Assembly (NCBI GenBank): GCA_040904825.1
Contig: JBBDSU010000062.1
Location: 1 to 15,853, forward strand
Length of the DNA: 15,853 nucleotides
Origin: JBBDSU01 sp040904825
GTDB lineage: Bacteria; Actinomycetota; Nitriliruptoria; Nitriliruptorales; Nitriliruptoraceae
Direction: 5' to 3'
This document shows, one piece after another, positions 13,503-15,853 of the stretch; within the stretch, counting starts at the first letter, position 1, and each line of letters starts with the position of its first letter. A program made the position numbers and the translations under genes. The notes under the pieces are model-generated. The model saw nothing but the letters and a program-made list of their open reading frames with translations, ran no database searches and was not told where the DNA came from.

Positions 13503-14210
13503 CTACGTGTCACATCTCGAGCCCCACTGATTGAGTGAGGTGACCTCGGCGGCAGGACGTCGCGCCGCGGCCCGGAATCGCTGCCCGACCGTGTAGGCCA
13601 CCGGCAGCAGCGCGACCTGCGCGACGTCGTCGTAGGGAATGCCGAGGGTTTCGGCAGCAGCCCGCTCGTCTCTCAGGTGCGCGGTTGTCAGCGTCGACCC
13701 CAAGCCGCGAGAACGCAATGCCAGCATGAAGCTCCAGATCGCCGGAAAGATCGACCCGTAGTAGCCGGCGGCGGCCGCGGGATCCGAAGGTGGTCGACCG
13801 TGCTTGCAGGCGACCACGTGAACCGGCACCGACGCGAAGTGCTCCATCAGGTGCCAGGCTGAGTCGTAAACACGCCGCTGGCCTTCGGCCGGATGCTGGC
13901 GGCCAGCCGCCAGTGCCTGCTGCGCTCCGTTTCTGTAGCAGTCGGCCAATGCCTGGCGTTGTTCAGGGTCGGTGACGACCACGAAGTGCCAGTCTTGGGC
14001 ATTGCCGCCCGTGGGCGCATGGACGGCAAGATCCAGGCATTCGAGCACTACCTCGACAGCAACCGGACGCTCAAGATCCAGCCGCTTGCGCACTGCCCGG
14101 GTCGTGGTGACCACCTCGTCGAACGACATCGGGCTACCGGGACTCGTGGCCCGCTGAGCACCCATGTCGGCACCCCGGCCGCCATCCGAGCTGGAATCAT
14201 CGGGCGTCAC
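13503..14210 (-). CDS. Nitroreductase-family FMN-dependent oxidoreductase
   Basis: The 235-residue protein shows the nitroreductase fold. TTTRAVRKRLD (35-45) is the usual FMN-phosphate-binding start, APTGGNAQDWHFVVV (65-79) the second FMN contact, and RGLGSTLTT (168-176) the third. The family uses NAD(P)H to reduce nitro groups, quinones, flavins or enoate-like substrates, and some members act in ring cleavage or dehalogenation; the substrate cannot be assigned. The first 28 residues are disordered and may be an artefact, since ATGs at residues 16 and 28 could serve, but the GTG at 14210 overlaps the stop of the creatininase gene in GTGA, which favours coupled translation from there. Confidence 0.88.
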   Translation of the reverse strand: MTPDDSSSDGGRGADMGAQRATSPGSPMSFDEVVTTTRAVRKRLDLERPVAVEVVLECLDLAVHAPTGGNAQDWHFVVVTDPEQRQALADCYRNGAQQALAAGRQHPAEGQRRVYDSAWHLMEHFASVPVHVVACKHGRPPSDPAAAAGYYGSIFPAIWSFMLALRSRGLGSTLTTAHLRDERAAAETLGIPYDDVAQVALLPVAYTVGQRFRAAARRPAAEVTSLNQWGSRCDT

Positions 14211-15019
14211 GACGAGCTCCAGCCCTCAGGTTCGCGGTCCGTTTGGGCGATGAAGTCTGTCAGCCCTTCGACAACTGCGTCAACGATCGCAGCCAGCCAC
14301 GTGTGACCGTCCTCGGCCGCCGCATCGACCGCTTCATCAGTCCAGCCATCGATCGCGTGCCAGAACCACGGCATACCCGCGTCGAGCCGCACCGCAGCCG
14401 CTCGTGGATCGCCCGCACCACGCGAAGGACGCTCGTCGCGTACACCTTTGGGGTGCAGAGCAAGCATGAGCGAGCTTTCGAAGAACCCTGCGTGCCCTGG
14501 CACCAAACTGGATTGCTCGCCGGTGAGTTCCGTAAGCCGGTCACGTGCCATGGTCCAATACGAGCCTGCTCCGACGGGCCTGCCGGTGTGCCGGGTGATC
14601 TCGCGCGCCGCAGTCGCCGCAATCTCGACATTGCCCCCGTGGCCGTTGAGGAAGTACAGCCGCTGAAAGCCGCTTGTCACAGCCGTGCTCCCGATCTCGA
14701 TCAGCACCTGCTGGAACGTCGCTGGGGTGATCGAGATCGTCCCACCAAATGGCAGGTGGTGGTGGGAATGCCCGAAGGTCAAGGTAGGTGCGACCACGAT
14801 CGCAGGACTCGCCACCGCCTCGGCGCTGGTCTTGGCTGTGGCCTCGGCGTTGATCCTCGCTGCGGCCTCGGCAGCGATGTGTTCGCTGATCAGATGGTCG
14901 GTGCCCACCGCCAGGTGCTCACCGTGCTGTTCGGTCGCGCCGATCGGCACGACAAGCAGCGCCCCGTTCTGGCAGGCAGCGGTGAGTTCACCACGCGTCA
15001 TCAATGCCATCTGCGTCAT
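14207..15019 (-). CDS. Creatininase-family metal-dependent amidohydrolase
   Basis: The 270-residue protein has the creatininase-family metal site: PIGATEQHGEHLAVGTDHL holds Glu30, His32 and Asp41, LNGHGGN gives His127, and GHAGFFESS (175-183) supplies Glu181. Members hydrolyse C-N bonds in small ring or amide compounds (creatinine, formamidopyrimidines in ArfB) or trim a peptide in mycofactocin synthesis (MftE). No other mycofactocin gene is in the window, so the substrate is open. Residues 53-70 hold an Ala/Glu-rich insertion built from a repeated 8-residue unit. The ATG at 15019 follows a weak GGGACGG; ATG at 15010 is possible. It is the first gene of a two-gene unit with the nitroreductase. 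Confidence 0.9.
   Translation of the reverse strand: MTQMALMTRGELTAACQNGALLVVPIGATEQHGEHLAVGTDHLISEHIAAEAAARINAEATAKTSAEAVASPAIVVAPTLTFGHSHHHLPFGGTISITPATFQQVLIEIGSTAVTSGFQRLYFLNGHGGNVEIAATAAREITRHTGRPVGAGSYWTMARDRLTELTGEQSSLVPGHAGFFESSLMLALHPKGVRDERPSRGAGDPRAAAVRLDAGMPWFWHAIDGWTDEAVDAAAEDGHTWLAAIVDAVVEGLTDFIAQTDREPEGWSSS
14817..14880. repeat. 24-bp tandem repeat inside the creatininase gene
   Basis: Two 24-bp units begin with GCCTCGGCG at 14817 and 14841, and a third, partial unit begins at 14865. They encode the repeated octapeptides ARINAEA and TAKTSAEA in an exposed insertion after the first metal-binding helix. The length keeps the frame. Confidence 0.75.
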
Positions 15020-15174
15020 GTCCGTCCCATCTCTCTGGCATTCTGCAACCCAGGCTAACTCGGATGCACGCCCCCGCAGGCGTCACCGTTGGGAGCCCGA
15101 CAGTGCACGAATCAGCACGTCAAGCTTCCTCGCCTCGGCATCGAGCGGGCCGCGCGGCAAGTAACATCACAAGC
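15020..15174. other. Divergent intergenic region, no clear element
   Basis: These 155 bases separate the creatininase gene from the plus-strand flavoprotein gene and must hold both promoters. I see only weak boxes, such as TAACAT at 15162-15167 on the plus strand without a matching -35. An open frame from 15089 into the flavoprotein is not believed because the strong ribosome site lies later. Confidence 0.4.
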
Positions 15175-15180
15175 GGGAGG
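15175..15180 (+). promoter_or_regulatory. Ribosome binding site fixing the flavoprotein start
   Basis: GGGAGG lies 4 nt before the ATG at 15185, immediately ahead of the Rossmann-fold beta strand. It rules out the longer frame that begins at 15089. Confidence 0.75.
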
Positions 15181-15184
15181 CAGC

Positions 15185-15733
15185 ATGACCACGGTAGCGA
15201 TCGTCGGCGATGGGCCTGCAGGCCTGTCAGCCGCCCTGTTCCTGGCCAAGAACGACGTCGACACCCACGTATTCGGCCAGGACGACACCGCGATGCACTA
15301 CGCCGAGTTGCACAACTACCTCGGCATCGACCGCATAGGCGGCACCGAGTTCCAGCGCCAAGCCCGCTCCCAAGTCACCGACCACGGGGCTGTGCTCCAC
15401 GATGCCGAGGTCACCACCGTCGAAGCTGAGGACGACAGTTTTTCACTCACGACCTCTGAAGGAACGTTCCAAGCTGATTACCTCATCCTGGCGGGCGCCA
15501 AAGGTTCGCAGGGACTCGCCGTCGGACTTGGCGCCGCCAAAGACGGCTCGCACTTGAGTGTTGACCCTGAGTACCGCACCAGCGTGGATCGCGTCTACGC
15601 CGTTGGCCGGCTCGTGCGACCTGAACGGAGCCAGGCGATCATCTCAGCCGGGGCTGGCGCTATAGCCGCACTCGACATCCTCTCGCGCGAAGCAGGCAAG
15701 GACGTCACCGACTGGGACACCCCGGACGAGTGA
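15185..15733 (+). CDS. Compact FAD-binding thioredoxin-reductase-like flavoprotein
   Basis: The 182-residue protein starts with TTVAIVGDGPAGLSAALFLAK, a dinucleotide-binding fold with GDGPAG at residues 8-13. LHNYLGIDRIGG (42-53) and the closing segment TSVDRVYAVGRLVR (132-145) plus IISAGAGAIAALDIL match the FAD half of the thioredoxin reductase group. It is about 180 residues, against some 310 for a full reductase: the NADPH-binding domain and the redox CxxC are absent, and there is no cysteine at all. In the second FAD motif the normal Gly-Asp is Gly141-Arg142. It may bind FAD without thiol chemistry and would need a partner for electrons. It is divergent from the creatininase/nitroreductase pair; a link to the nitroreductase flavin is speculative. 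Confidence 0.82.
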   Translation: MTTVAIVGDGPAGLSAALFLAKNDVDTHVFGQDDTAMHYAELHNYLGIDRIGGTEFQRQARSQVTDHGAVLHDAEVTTVEAEDDSFSLTTSEGTFQADYLILAGAKGSQGLAVGLGAAKDGSHLSVDPEYRTSVDRVYAVGRLVRPERSQAIISAGAGAIAALDILSREAGKDVTDWDTPDE

Positions 15734-15798
15734 GCCGCGGCTGCGCAGCTTCGAGACGGTCGAAAAGGTCGTTGACGGCAGGTTGTTGATCGGCAGGA

Positions 15799-15853
15799 CT
15801 ATGGCGCGCTGGTTGCGCCATCGATGTAGTGCTTTGCGAGGAGTTCATAGATC
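15799..15853 (-). CDS. Possible 3' end of a gene entering from the right edge
   Basis: On the minus strand one frame is open from the edge and reads IYELLAKHYIDGATSAP before a TAG at 15801-15799. The composition is protein-like, but 17 residues cannot prove a gene and I do not recognise the family. An alternative minus frame from 15848 stays open longer and is rich in Ser, Gln and Pro, which seems less natural. Confidence 0.35.
   Translation of the reverse strand, partial: IYELLAKHYIDGATSAP
15801..15821. repeat. 7-bp perfect stem with 7-nt loop near the right edge
   Basis: ATGGCGC (15801-15807) and GCGCCAT (15815-15821) are exact complements. No T-run follows on either strand. It overlaps the possible end of the minus-strand gene and lies about 70 bp past the flavoprotein stop, so it may be a 3' stabilising or weak termination structure. 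Confidence 0.45.

Noticed and set aside
15089..15184. Longer start for the FAD protein
   Set aside because: The added residues are not conserved-looking, and GGGAGG sits exactly before the ATG at 15185.
14207..15733. Mycofactocin locus
   Set aside because: A creatininase homologue alone is not enough; no precursor peptide, radical SAM or chaperone gene is in the window.

Overview
The window is high in G+C, uses GTG starts freely, packs its genes with 4-nt start/stop overlaps and shows actinobacterial-looking proteins (IclR, Gfo/Idh, creatininase, HXXEE). I infer an actinobacterium, possibly of the Acidimicrobiia type; no rRNA, tRNA or other marker confirms this. No complete insertion sequence, CRISPR array or RNA gene was seen, and no gap over 300 bases lacks a gene.

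Left part (1-1532, minus strand): the N-terminal half of a six-helix membrane protein cut by the window edge, preceded by a two-helix envelope protein of unknown function. Inverted and direct repeats lie around and between them. Next (1533-3966) is an accessory patch: a hipBA toxin-antitoxin pair with a 4-nt overlap, an AT-rich promoter/operator region, the decayed remains of a TetR-family regulator, and a small HXXEE membrane protein whose 3' end overlaps convergently with the following gene.

The core (3959-13464) is one catabolic locus. A minus-strand operon encodes, in transcription order, a family-5 solute-binding lipoprotein, an OppB-type permease, an unusual fusion of an OppC-type permease with an OppD-type ATPase, an OppF-type ATPase, a Gfo/Idh/MocA dehydrogenase and an aldehyde dehydrogenase. 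A divergent IclR-family regulator lies upstream, with palindromes and a good promoter in the shared gap. There is no peptidase, so the peptide-type transporter probably imports a small organic compound that is oxidised by the two dehydrogenases, with IclR sensing it. A perfect 14-bp stem between the binding-protein and permease genes could give excess binding protein.

Right part (13503-15853): a creatininase-family amidohydrolase overlaps by 4 nt with a nitroreductase-like flavoprotein on the minus strand. A stand-alone FAD-binding half of a thioredoxin-reductase-like protein diverges from them. The last bases may hold the 3' end of another minus-strand gene. Slippage-type tandem repeats recur in coding tails, insertions and one spacer of the locus.
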